A DNA stretch of 5,975 nt from an uncultured Peptostreptococcaceae bacterium (GTDB lineage: Bacteria > Bacillota > Clostridia > Tissierellales > Peptoniphilaceae): positions 1-5,975 of the forward strand of contig CAMDZK010000075.1 of the NCBI GenBank assembly GCA_945910665.1, written 5' to 3'. The notes below the pieces were generated by a model that did no database searches, was not told the DNA's origin, and worked only from the letters and a program-made list of their open reading frames with translations. A program made the translations under genes and the position numbers. This document shows, piece after piece, positions 1 through 5,957 of the stretch. The first letter of the stretch is position 1. Every line of letters starts with the position of its first letter.

Positions 1-9
1 TTCAATTTC

Positions 10-639
10 TCACATAGATTGTTTGATGGCCCCTTCAAAGACTTCAATGGATTGGGCACCGTTGACGGCGTATTTGCCATTTAAGACAAAATAAGGAACG
101 GCGTTTACGTGATAGGCGCGAGCCAAGGATTGGTCTTCGCGGACTTCGTTCAGGTAGAGATTTTCATTGGTTAAGACTTCCTTCGCTTTTGCTTCGTCTA
201 ACCCAAGCTCTTTCGCGATGGATAGGAGAACATCATCATCTGACAAGAGTTTGCCTTCTTCAAAATGCGCTTTGAAGAGGGCACAGGTGATTTCCTGTTC
301 TTTGCCTTCCGCTTTCCCCAGTTTGGCGAGGCGATGTGCTTTTAAGCTATTGGTATTTTTTACGTCATCCATATGAAAGGAAAGGCCAATGTCTCGACCC
401 ACATTGGCGATTTGCACGCTGTTTTGGCGGGCTTGTTCGACGGTCATCCCGTATTTGCCTGCGAGAAGTTCATACATGGACTGGCCATCCCATGGTTTTG
501 CAGTTGGATCTAATTCAAAACTTTTGTATTCGACTTGGATTTTATCTTGGAGTCCGAGGTTTGCGATTGCCTTTTGGAGTTTTGTTTCTCCAATATAGCA
601 GAAGGGGCACATAAAATCGGACCATACTTCAATTTTCAT
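10..639 (-). CDS. DsbA-family thiol oxidoreductase, FrnE-like (209 aa)
   Basis: Thioredoxin-fold protein of the DsbA/FrnE/2-hydroxychromene-2-carboxylate isomerase group. Seen: an N-terminal beta strand followed by the active-site motif CPFCYIG, with the redox cysteines at residues 11 and 14. A helical insert with the SFELDP segment near residues 40-45 follows, and near the C-terminus lies the Val-Pro pair (V181-P182) that supplies the cis-proline facing the active site. There is no signal peptide or membrane segment, so it should act in the cytoplasm as a disulfide oxidoreductase or isomerase. The substrate is unknown. Paralogues usually carry CPWC; Phe here is a common mild variant. The start is set at 639 because GAAAGGA (minus strand, 646-652) lies 6 nt upstream. 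An in-frame extension to 687 exists, but it has no such site and runs into a hairpin repeat. Length fits the family (about 200-240 aa). Family assignment is strong, the specific function is not. Confidence 0.9.
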   Translation of the reverse strand: MKIEVWSDFMCPFCYIGETKLQKAIANLGLQDKIQVEYKSFELDPTAKPWDGQSMYELLAGKYGMTVEQARQNSVQIANVGRDIGLSFHMDDVKNTNSLKAHRLAKLGKAEGKEQEITCALFKAHFEEGKLLSDDDVLLSIAKELGLDEAKAKEVLTNENLYLNEVREDQSLARAYHVNAVPYFVLNGKYAVNGAQSIEVFEGAIKQSM

Positions 640-680
640 TTTTGTTCCTTTCTTTAGCCAAGCTCTTCGTGCAGAGGGAG

Positions 681-705
681 CTGTCACGCTGTTTTTACGT
701 GACAG
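681..705. repeat. Perfect 8-bp hairpin (CTGTCACG / CGTGACAG)
   Basis: CTGTCACG at 681-688 and CGTGACAG at 698-705 are exact reverse complements around a 9-nt loop. The stem extends by a G-U and an A-U pair at its base. It lies 42 nt upstream of the dsbA-like start. Neither strand has a clean T-run next to the stem, so it is not a canonical intrinsic terminator. It could be an internal part of the repeat block, an mRNA leader hairpin or an operator. Confidence 0.6.
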
Positions 706-746
706 TTACTTGTATTTGTGCGCTCTTTTCCAGCCCAGAGGATTGT

Positions 747-771
747 TTTGGGACGGGTTTTAAGTCCCAAA
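747..771. repeat. Perfect 8-bp hairpin (TTTGGGAC / GTCCCAAA)
   Basis: TTTGGGAC at 747-754 and GTCCCAAA at 764-771 are exact reverse complements around a 9-nt loop, with two wobble pairs possible beyond the base. It has the same stem and loop lengths as the hairpin at 681-705, which suggests both belong to one designed or mobile unit. Its A/T-flanked stem could weakly end transcription arriving from the protease gene, but no strong U-tract follows on the minus strand. Confidence 0.55.
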
Positions 772-813
772 GTATCGTGGGAAAAACCCCTCAGCTTCCG
801 CTTCGCTCCAGCA

Positions 814-830
814 GCTCCCCTACTGGGAGC
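814..830. repeat. Short hairpin at right end of repeat block
   Basis: GCTCCC at 814-819 and GGGAGC at 825-830 pair around the 5-nt loop CTACT. The left arm is shared with the end repeat CAGCTCCC, so it can pair either locally or with the far end at 676-683. It begins 7 nt after the protease stop codon in the direction of transcription. A five-T run lies further on (minus strand, 786-782), too far from this stem for a standard terminator. Confidence 0.5.
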
Positions 831-836
831 CGATCC

Positions 837-3746
837 TTAGGACTGGGTTCTTGCCTTATAGTCCAATTTCACGACGCGATCAAAGAGTTCTTCATTTTCT
901 GTCAGCGCTTTTTCTGATCCTAGCACACACAGGTACTCTTCTTCCATGGCTTTTGTGAGCATTTCGTGGTGTTTTTTCAGGCCTTCCACAGTCGTTCCAA
1001 TCGCTTCTTTGAGTCTTTCTTCAATCATGTCATAGTTGGTGCCGCGGACTAAGTGATAGAGGGCGGCAATACCTTTATCTCTTGGAGACATAGGTGGGTC
1101 AAAGGCGTTGATGGTTCCAATAATGGCCAGTTCTAAGTCATCTTGAGACAGGTCAAATTCTTCCATAAAGCTGCCCATGTTTTTGTAGACGCCGATGGTT
1201 TCTGTGAGTTTTGGGTCTCTGTAAGAATAGGTGCTTAAGAGTCCTTGTTGGGTGATGGAGAGGCCAGATCCGTAGGCACCGCCTTTGGCGCGGATTTGGT
1301 TGTGTAAAAATCCAGTGGAAACCATATTTGTGAGGACCGCCATGTCACCAGAATATTCGTAGCCTAATGCTTCAATGTCTGCGCCTTTCGACACATATTG
1401 CACAGTCGCTTGGCTGATGAATCCTTCTTTTTTCATTTCAGGAAGTGTTACTTCTAACACTTCTTCTGGGTGGGATGGTAAGTTTTCATACAGTGGTGCC
1501 CAATTGTCTTTTGTTTGTTCAAAGAGTTCTTTCGTTGTGGTGACGCCTACAATGCATTTTTCTTTTCTAAAGAGTTTCGCGTAAATTTCTTTCCAACGGG
1601 CGATGCGCTTTTTCTTTTCTTCATCAAATTTTGCTACGGTTTCTTGTAAATTAAAGTAACTGTCTAAGCCACTGGTTGTTTCTGCAAGGGCAGCCGCTTG
1701 ATTCACATAGGCGCGGACGCGTTTCATGGCGATGGCATGACCGGATTGAATTAGGTCTGCGTCCATGGAGGACAAGTCTTCCGACAAAATTTCTTTTAAG
1801 CGCTTGTCGTCATCGAAGGTGCTCGTGTAGAGTACTTCTCGAATGATGTCTACTGCCTTTGCCTGTTTGTCTGGGAAAAATTTCGCACTGACTAAGAGAT
1901 TGGGGAGTGGACGTTTCGTTTTATTTTCTTCAGAAACGAGAAGCTGAATATTGAATCCTCCCATTATTTTATCGATTTCAGTGGCGAGCTCTTCATAGCC
2001 TCTTTTTTCTGTGGTGACATCTTTAAAGAAGGAAACCACATGGCTCGCTTCTGCAAGTTCTTCTTGGGTTAGATGAGACAGGTCAAAAATCATGTCCAAA
2101 TAAACAATGCCATCTGTGTTGACGTCGTTGTGGGCGATGCGCACTTTGTCTTCGTACACGTGCTGGTCGATGCGGTTCACATGGGGGTCTAAGTCTTTTA
2201 AAGACAACCGTGGAATCGTCATCTTGTCTTCTTTTGTGTCGACTCCGGATTGGTATTCGTCGAGTTTTTCTTTTTTCGCCGAAAGGGTTACTTTTTCTTC
2301 TTCTGTAAGGGAAGCGAATTGTTTTTTTAGCTTTTCTTCCACGTCTTTATCTTTTTCATCAAAAAGACCTGGCTTTGGTGTGACGACAATTTCCAATCGA
2401 TGGGGATTGTCGATGATTTTTTCTTGGATGAAGGTTTGGAGTCCACCCTTTTCAATCTCTTTTCGAAGCTCTTGAAGCGTTTCCATCAAGTCGATACTTT
2501 CCAATGGATTTTGGTCGTAGAGCCAATCGCTTAAGGCAGTAATATATTTCACGACGCCTTTATAAGAATAGGAAGGTCCTTCCATCATGTGGAATTCCAT
2601 TTTATTGAAGGACGCTTCCAATAAATCTTTTGGCGCCCCTTCCTTGGCGATTTTTTCCATGATGCGATTAAAGATATCGACAAATTCGTCCATGCGGTCT
2701 TTGGACGTATTTTTCGCGATAATACCAAAATTAATGTGGTAGCCGTCATCGTTGGGGGACATAAAGTCTTCCCCAATCCCTGCATCTAACAGGGCCCGTT
2801 TTAATGGGGATGCTTCGGAACTTAAGAGCATGCGATTTAAAAGGCTAATCATCATGCGTTCTTTAGCGTCGGTTGCAACACCACTGGCGATCGCGATGCC
2901 TAAATAATCTTTATTTTCCACATCGTCTGAAAGTCCTACGTGGTATTCGCCTTCCACGCGTTTAGGAGCGTCAAAAGGTTGTTGGTAGGAAATAGCAGAG
3001 TCGATGTCGGCCTTTTCAAAAGTGTCTACATACTTCGCCACGTGTTCCAGTTCTTTTTCAATGTCTTCGTCCCCATAAAAATAAATATAACTGTTGGATG
3101 GATGATAGTATTTTTTGTAGAAATCGATAAAGTTTTCGTACGTTAGGTCTGGAATAGCGTAGGGATCCCCACCAGAATTGTTGGCATAAATGGTATCTGG
3201 AAGAAGATATTCTGAAATTTGTTGCATGACTTGGTCTTCTGCAACGCTCATGGCGCCTTTCATTTCGTTGTAGACGACACCATTGTATTTGAGACCATCA
3301 TCTTCTAAAACCTCTACGATGCCTTCTTGGTTAAAAATGGCTTCTTTTGTGAGGACGAGAGGACGAAAGACCGCATCTAAGTAGACGTCCATCAGATTAT
3401 GGTAGTCTTCTGTATTTCTGCTGGCGATGGGATAAATCGTCTTGTCGGAGAAGGTCATGGCGTTTAAAAAAGTCTGCAATGAACCTCCCACCAAATCCAT
3501 AAAGGGCTCTTTTGTCGTATATTTTTCGCTTCCACCGAGTACGCAGTGCTCTAATATATGGGCGACGCCGGTAGAGTCTTTTGGAGGTGTACGAAAGCCA
3601 ATGCCAAAGGCTTTATTTGTATCGTCGGTGGCGATTTTTAATACTTGTGCGCCGGTTTTCTCGTGTGTGTACAAGGTGGCGGTGCTTTTTTGTGAAGGGA
3701 TTTCTTTCGTTCCTTCCACAATAAATCCGTGAATGTTTTCTTTCAA
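837..3746 (-). CDS. M16C family zinc metalloprotease, PreP/Cym1-like (969 aa)
   Basis: Single-chain pitrilysin-family peptidase that would enclose and degrade short unfolded peptides. Seen: the inverted zinc motif HILEH, with zinc ligands H63 and H67 and catalytic base E66. The third ligand is E161 in YNEMKG, and the substrate-positioning segment around LNAMTFSDKT lies near residues 94-103. A charged hinge spans about 460-515, then the M16C-associated region follows. The C-terminal half carries R819 and Y825 in RAKGGAYGSG, the pair that completes the active site in PreP. All key residues are present and the length matches full M16C proteins (about 970 aa), so it should be active. No signal peptide is visible, so it is probably cytosolic. 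The start is TTG at 3746: GAAAGGA (minus strand, 3754-3760) lies 7 nt upstream, and the first conserved residues follow at once. Extending to an ATG at 3926 would run through the pta promoter and coding start. Family is certain, substrate inferred. Confidence 0.95.
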   Translation of the reverse strand: MKENIHGFIVEGTKEIPSQKSTATLYTHEKTGAQVLKIATDDTNKAFGIGFRTPPKDSTGVAHILEHCVLGGSEKYTTKEPFMDLVGGSLQTFLNAMTFSDKTIYPIASRNTEDYHNLMDVYLDAVFRPLVLTKEAIFNQEGIVEVLEDDGLKYNGVVYNEMKGAMSVAEDQVMQQISEYLLPDTIYANNSGGDPYAIPDLTYENFIDFYKKYYHPSNSYIYFYGDEDIEKELEHVAKYVDTFEKADIDSAISYQQPFDAPKRVEGEYHVGLSDDVENKDYLGIAIASGVATDAKERMMISLLNRMLLSSEASPLKRALLDAGIGEDFMSPNDDGYHINFGIIAKNTSKDRMDEFVDIFNRIMEKIAKEGAPKDLLEASFNKMEFHMMEGPSYSYKGVVKYITALSDWLYDQNPLESIDLMETLQELRKEIEKGGLQTFIQEKIIDNPHRLEIVVTPKPGLFDEKDKDVEEKLKKQFASLTEEEKVTLSAKKEKLDEYQSGVDTKEDKMTIPRLSLKDLDPHVNRIDQHVYEDKVRIAHNDVNTDGIVYLDMIFDLSHLTQEELAEASHVVSFFKDVTTEKRGYEELATEIDKIMGGFNIQLLVSEENKTKRPLPNLLVSAKFFPDKQAKAVDIIREVLYTSTFDDDKRLKEILSEDLSSMDADLIQSGHAIAMKRVRAYVNQAAALAETTSGLDSYFNLQETVAKFDEEKKKRIARWKEIYAKLFRKEKCIVGVTTTKELFEQTKDNWAPLYENLPSHPEEVLEVTLPEMKKEGFISQATVQYVSKGADIEALGYEYSGDMAVLTNMVSTGFLHNQIRAKGGAYGSGLSITQQGLLSTYSYRDPKLTETIGVYKNMGSFMEEFDLSQDDLELAIIGTINAFDPPMSPRDKGIAALYHLVRGTNYDMIEERLKEAIGTTVEGLKKHHEMLTKAMEEEYLCVLGSEKALTENEELFDRVVKLDYKARTQS

Positions 3747-3782
3747 TGGTATATCCTTTCTATGATTATGACAGTTCTCTAT

Positions 3783-3811
3783 ATTATACCCTTTTTGGAT
3801 GTCCCAGAAGA
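3783..3811 (-). promoter_or_regulatory. Likely promoter of the M16C protease gene
   Basis: On the minus strand a perfect TATAAT -10 box lies at 3788-3783, 37 nt upstream of the TTG start, which would give a leader of about 30 nt. No good -35 box is seen: at a spacing of 16-17 nt only a poor match (CTTCTG or TCTTCT, around 3805-3811) is present. The -10 is strong evidence, while the -35 is tentative. The site interlocks with the pta promoter on the other strand. Confidence 0.55.
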
Positions 3812-3821
3812 GTGGTATACT
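3793..3821 (+). promoter_or_regulatory. Likely extended -10 promoter of pta
   Basis: TATACT at 3816-3821 is preceded by TGG at 3813-3815, giving an extended -10 element (TGnTATACT). A weak -35 (TTTTGG at 3793-3798, 17-nt spacer) fits the usual reliance of such promoters on the TG motif. Transcription would start near 3828, leaving a leader of about 20 nt that contains only the ribosome binding site, so no riboswitch or long leader control fits here. Confidence 0.6.
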
Positions 3822-3847
3822 TAAAGAAAGGCAAAAAGGAGGCAACG

Positions 3848-4822
3848 ATGGATATTTTTGAACAATTAAAAGACACATTAAAAGGAAACAAAAAGACAAT
3901 CGTCTTTCCAGAAGGCGTAGACCCACGGGTGTTGGGTGCCTGCCGCCGTTTAGAAGATGACGGATTTATGGACGTCATCGTTTTGGGAAATTCGGAAAAA
4001 ATTGAAGAAGCAGCAAAAGAAATAGGCATTTCAACGGAAGGCATGACACTCATTGACCCTGCCAAATACGATGAGATGGATGCTTTAGCAGATGCTTTTG
4101 TGGAGCGTAGAAAAGGCAAAATCGATAAAGAAAAAGCATTAGAGCTCTTAAAAAATGACGTGAACTATTTTGGCACGCTTTTCGTCCACACGGAAAAAGC
4201 AGATGGTCTCGTTTCTGGTGCTATGCATGCAACGTCCGACACCGTACGTCCCGCTTTACAAATCATTAAAATGCAAGAAGGATATTCAAAAACTTCTGGT
4301 CTTTTCATTATGGTAAAGGGCGACGAAAAACTCGTGATGAGTGACTGTGCAATTACCATTGCTCCTGATGCAAACGACCTGGCAGAAAATGCCATTATCA
4401 GCGCAAAGACGGCGAAATCCTTCGGTATTGAACCAAAAGTAGCCATGCTCAGCTTCTCCAGTAAGGGAAGTGCAAGTTCTGAAGAGACGGAACGCGTCGT
4501 GGAGGCCACAAAAATTGCGAAAGAGAAAGCACCTGACTTACTCATCGATGGAGAGCTACAATTTGATGCCGCTTATGTGCCATCGGTTGGCGAATCCAAA
4601 GCAAAAGGATCTCCTGTGGCAGGCCATGCCAATGTCTTTATCTTCCCAAGTTTGGAAGCGGGCAATATTGGCTACAAAATCGCTCAACGTCTAGGTGGAT
4701 TTGAAGCGATTGGTCCAATTTTGCAAGGGCTCAACAAACCTGTCAACGACCTTTCCAGAGGATGTAACGAAGAAGATGTATACAAACTTGCATTAATCAC
4801 TGCCGTTCAAGCGATTGATTAG
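3848..4822 (+). CDS. pta: Phosphate acetyltransferase, short form (324 aa)
   Basis: Catalyses acetyl-CoA + phosphate to acetyl phosphate + CoA, normally paired with acetate kinase to make ATP during fermentation. It is cytosolic. Seen: the family signature around residues 121-141 (GAMHATSDTVRPALQ), the GSPVAGHANVFIFPSLEAG block at 255-272, and the C-terminal GLNKPVNDLSRGC block. S303, R304 and D310 there line up with the active-site Ser309, Arg310 and Asp316 of the Methanosarcina enzyme. Length matches single-domain Pta, without the N-terminal regulatory domains of the long enterobacterial form. Phosphate butyryltransferase is a distant relative but lacks the LNKPVNDLSRG block. The start at 3848 has AAGGAGG at 3836-3842 with 5-nt spacing. 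Acetate kinase does not follow: the next gene is rpsF with its own promoter. No terminator is evident after the TAG stop, so read-through into rpsF is possible. Confidence 0.96.
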   Translation: MDIFEQLKDTLKGNKKTIVFPEGVDPRVLGACRRLEDDGFMDVIVLGNSEKIEEAAKEIGISTEGMTLIDPAKYDEMDALADAFVERRKGKIDKEKALELLKNDVNYFGTLFVHTEKADGLVSGAMHATSDTVRPALQIIKMQEGYSKTSGLFIMVKGDEKLVMSDCAITIAPDANDLAENAIISAKTAKSFGIEPKVAMLSFSSKGSASSEETERVVEATKIAKEKAPDLLIDGELQFDAAYVPSVGESKAKGSPVAGHANVFIFPSLEAGNIGYKIAQRLGGFEAIGPILQGLNKPVNDLSRGCNEEDVYKLALITAVQAID

Positions 4823-4829
4823 ATTTTTC

Positions 4830-4858
4830 TTGCCAAATGGCTTGAATTCTGCTATACT
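4830..4858 (+). promoter_or_regulatory. Sigma-A-type promoter of the rpsF-ssb-rpsR operon
   Basis: TTGCCA (-35, 4830-4835) and TATACT (-10, 4853-4858) are separated by exactly 17 nt, the best promoter match in the window. The start point would be near 4865, giving a leader of about 54 nt. The -35 box begins only 8 nt after the pta stop codon, so this promoter lets the ribosomal operon run independently of pta. Confidence 0.75.
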
Positions 4859-4866
4859 TGTTCAGT

Positions 4867-4912
4867 ATCTCTGCACAGGCGAATAGACTTGTGCCAAAGA
4901 CCATAGGGAGGT
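4867..4912 (+). promoter_or_regulatory. Candidate autoregulatory leader fold of rpsF (covers the ribosome binding site)
   Basis: The leader can form a hairpin with GCACAGG at 4873-4879 and CTTGTGC at 4888-4894 (7 pairs, one wobble, 8-nt loop). A stacked outer stem pairs ATCTCT at 4867-4872 with GGAGGT at 4907-4912, using two wobbles. A 12-nt one-sided bulge (4895-4906, containing GACCATAG) separates the arms. The outer stem hides the Shine-Dalgarno GGGAGG of rpsF. In several bacteria the S6:S18 complex is known to bind its own rpsF leader at a stem with a bulge carrying CCG. Here the bulge has CCA, so the match is partial and the function is inferred. Confidence 0.45.
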
Positions 4913-4918
4913 GACATT

Positions 4919-5206
4919 ATGAACAAATATGAAGGGGTATTTATCTTCTTTCCAGATGTAGAAGAAGAAAAACGTGAGCAAACTTTCGAAAGAGTGAAAG
5001 GGCTCATCGAAAAGGACGGCGCAATCGACGAGATCGACGAGTGGGGCATGAAGAAGCTCGCATACGAAATCGAAGATTATCGTGAAGGATACTACCGCAT
5101 CGTTCGTTTCAGCACAACACCAGATACGTTAGCTGAGGTGGACCGTGTACTTCGTATCTCGGATCCCGTTATGCGTCATATGATGATTCGTCTTGAAGAC
5201 GAATAA
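4919..5206 (+). CDS. rpsF: 30S ribosomal protein S6 (95 aa)
   Basis: Ferredoxin-like fold protein of the 30S platform that binds 16S rRNA together with S18. Seen: the N-terminal strand NKYEGVFIFFPD, the central DEWGMKKLAYEI segment (residues 41-51) followed by REGYYRIVRF, and the VLRISDPVMRHMMIRL block near the C-terminus. All are hallmark S6 segments. The 95-residue length is normal and there is no extended acidic or glutamate-rich tail. GGGAGG at 4906-4911 lies 7 nt before the ATG. It is the first gene of an rpsF-ssb-rpsR operon, a conserved order in Bacillota, with ssb starting 9 nt after the stop codon. Expression is probably set by the promoter at 4830-4858 and perhaps by the leader fold. 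Confidence 0.97.
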   Translation: MNKYEGVFIFFPDVEEEKREQTFERVKGLIEKDGAIDEIDEWGMKKLAYEIEDYREGYYRIVRFSTTPDTLAEVDRVLRISDPVMRHMMIRLEDE

Positions 5207-5215
5207 GGAGGATGC

Positions 5216-5677
5216 ATGAATAACGTCGTATTGATTGGAAGATTGACGAAAGACCCCGAACTTCGCTACATTGCGTCCACAGGAAATGCAACTACGCGAT
5301 TTACTTTGGCGGTTGACCGAAATCTTTCGAAAGATAAGAAGCAAGAGATGGAGTCGAAAGGGCAACCGACAGCCGATTTTATACAAATTACCGTTTGGGG
5401 TAAGCAGGCTGAGAATTGTGCGAACTACTTGAGCAAAGGACGACTCGTCGCTGTCCAAGGTCGTATTCAGACTGGCAGCTTCGAAGGACAAGATGGACAA
5501 CGCCGTTACACGACAGAAGTTGTGGCAAGCAATGTTCAGTTCCTCGAGTGGGGCGACAACAATCGCAGCAATAGCCAAGGTTACAACCAAACGCAAGGAT
5601 ATAATCCTTCAGAGCCAAATGATCCACCCATGGATGATCGCTTTGAAAGCGCAGGATCGGATCCCTTTCCGTTTTAA
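5216..5677 (+). CDS. ssb: Single-stranded DNA-binding protein (153 aa)
   Basis: Coats single-stranded DNA during replication, recombination and repair and recruits partners through its C-terminal tip. Seen: an OB fold over residues 1 to about 112, beginning NNVVLIGRLTKDPELRY, with FIQITVWGKQAENCANYLSKG at 55-75 (first half FIQITVWGKQ) and a V-QGRIQTGSFEGQDGQRRYTTEV-type core at 80-103. A flexible linker at about 113-138 is rich in Asn, Gln and Gly and contains two QGYN copies (121-124 and 127-130). The protein ends in DPFPF. The tip keeps the terminal Pro-Phe but has fewer acidic residues than the usual DDDIPF-type tip. Normal length for a bacterial SSB. Ribosome binding site AAGGAGG (5205-5211) overlaps the rpsF stop codon with 4-nt spacing, consistent with coupled translation. 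An ATG at 5212 is out of frame with this protein and too close to the site. Confidence 0.96.
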   Translation: MNNVVLIGRLTKDPELRYIASTGNATTRFTLAVDRNLSKDKKQEMESKGQPTADFIQITVWGKQAENCANYLSKGRLVAVQGRIQTGSFEGQDGQRRYTTEVVASNVQFLEWGDNNRSNSQGYNQTQGYNPSEPNDPPMDDRFESAGSDPFPF

Positions 5678-5694
5678 TGAAGGAGTAAAGGATC

Positions 5695-5919
5695 ATGCAA
5701 AGAAAATACAGACCACGTAAAAAAGTTTGTAGCTTTTGCGCAGAAAAAGCAACTTCGATCGATTACAAAGATACGAAGAAATTGCAAAAGTATGTCACAG
5801 AACGCGGTAAAATCTTACCACGTCGTGTAACGGGCACATGCTCAAAACACCAAAGAAAACTGACATCTGCAATTAAAATCGCAAGACAAGTTGCACTTCT
5901 GCCATATTCAGCAGATTAA
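5695..5919 (+). CDS. rpsR: 30S ribosomal protein S18, zinc-ligand (C+) form (74 aa)
   Basis: Platform protein of the small subunit that forms a heterodimer with S6 on 16S rRNA. Seen: a basic N-terminus, the segment [20 protein letters not shown] (residues 22-41) typical of S18, then [13 protein letters not shown] and the C-terminal [12 protein letters not shown]. It carries C12, C15, C49 and H52, a set able to bind zinc, so it is the C+ type rather than the zinc-independent type. The ssb stop lies 17 nt upstream. AAGGAG at 5680-5685 is the likely ribosome binding site (9-nt spacing). It is the last gene of the operon, followed at once by a terminator. Having S6 and S18 in one transcript fits their equal stoichiometry. 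Confidence 0.97.
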   Translation: MQRKYRPRKKVCSFCAEKATSIDYKDTKKLQKYVTERGKILPRRVTGTCSKHQRKLTSAIKIARQVALLPYSAD

Positions 5920-5921
5920 TT

Positions 5922-5957
5922 AAAGGGGGCACTCACATCAATGTGAGGGCCCTTTTT
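5922..5957 (+). terminator. Intrinsic terminator of rpsF-ssb-rpsR
   Basis: The upper stem pairs CTCACA (5932-5937) with TGTGAG (5942-5947) around a TCAA tetraloop. After one A/G mismatch the lower stem pairs AAAGGGGGC (5922-5930) with GCCCTTTTT (5949-5957), using two G-U pairs. The T-run at 5953-5957 forms the tail and overlaps the lower stem. It starts 3 nt after the rpsR stop, so the operon ends here. Confidence 0.9.

Larger units (their letters stand above)
676..830. repeat. MITE-like block of nested inverted repeats between dsbA-like and M16C genes
   Basis: This stretch nearly fills the 197-nt gap between the two minus-strand genes. Its ends carry a perfect 8-bp inverted pair, GGGAGCTG at 676-683 and CAGCTCCC at 812-819. 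Inside are two perfect 8-bp hairpins with 9-nt loops (681-705 and 747-771), and the right end holds a further hairpin (814-830). It has no open reading frame that looks like a protein. The style, with CCCCTCAG followed by a GC-rich hairpin and then CAGCTCCCC, resembles short dispersed intergenic repeats that I recall from many clostridial genomes. That resemblance is from memory, not a search. A non-autonomous mobile element or REP-like repeat is the preferred reading. It may also act as a transcript-end or processing structure for the protease mRNA. Exact boundaries and target-site duplications could not be fixed. Confidence 0.5.

Noticed and set aside
640..687. In-frame N-terminal extension of the dsbA-like gene by 16 residues
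   Set aside because: The shorter start at 639 has a well-spaced GAAAGGA site and begins right at the first conserved strand. The extension overlaps a hairpin arm and has no ribosome site.
782..830. Intrinsic terminator for the protease gene on the minus strand ending in a five-T run
   Set aside because: The only good stem (814-830) is separated from the T-run by more than 25 nt, and the intervening sequence pairs poorly, so a classical terminator is not supported, though termination somewhere in the block remains possible.
642..917. 91-codon open frame on the plus strand across the repeat block
   Set aside because: Runs through the hairpins and into the antisense of the protease end. Its composition reflects the repeat, and there is no ribosome site.
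2107..2475. 122-codon open frame on the plus strand inside the protease gene
   Set aside because: Antisense shadow of a highly conserved coding region, with Ser/Phe-rich composition, no ribosome site and no recognisable family.
3747..3926. In-frame 60-residue N-terminal extension of the M16C protease with a hydrophobic, signal-like stretch
   Set aside because: It is antisense to the pta start and crosses both promoters, and no M16C family sequence lies in it. The apparent signal peptide is an artefact of the reading frame.
4165..4545. 126-codon open frame on the minus strand inside pta
   Set aside because: Antisense shadow of conserved pta coding sequence without a ribosome site or family features.
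4830..4841. Possible terminator after pta (GCCA-AA-TGGC)
   Set aside because: The 2-nt loop is too small to form and the T-run lies before the stem, not after it. The bases are better explained as the -35 region of the rpsF promoter.
5129..5596. 155-codon open frame on the minus strand across rpsF and ssb
   Set aside because: Opposes two certain genes, has no ribosome site and no recognisable domain.
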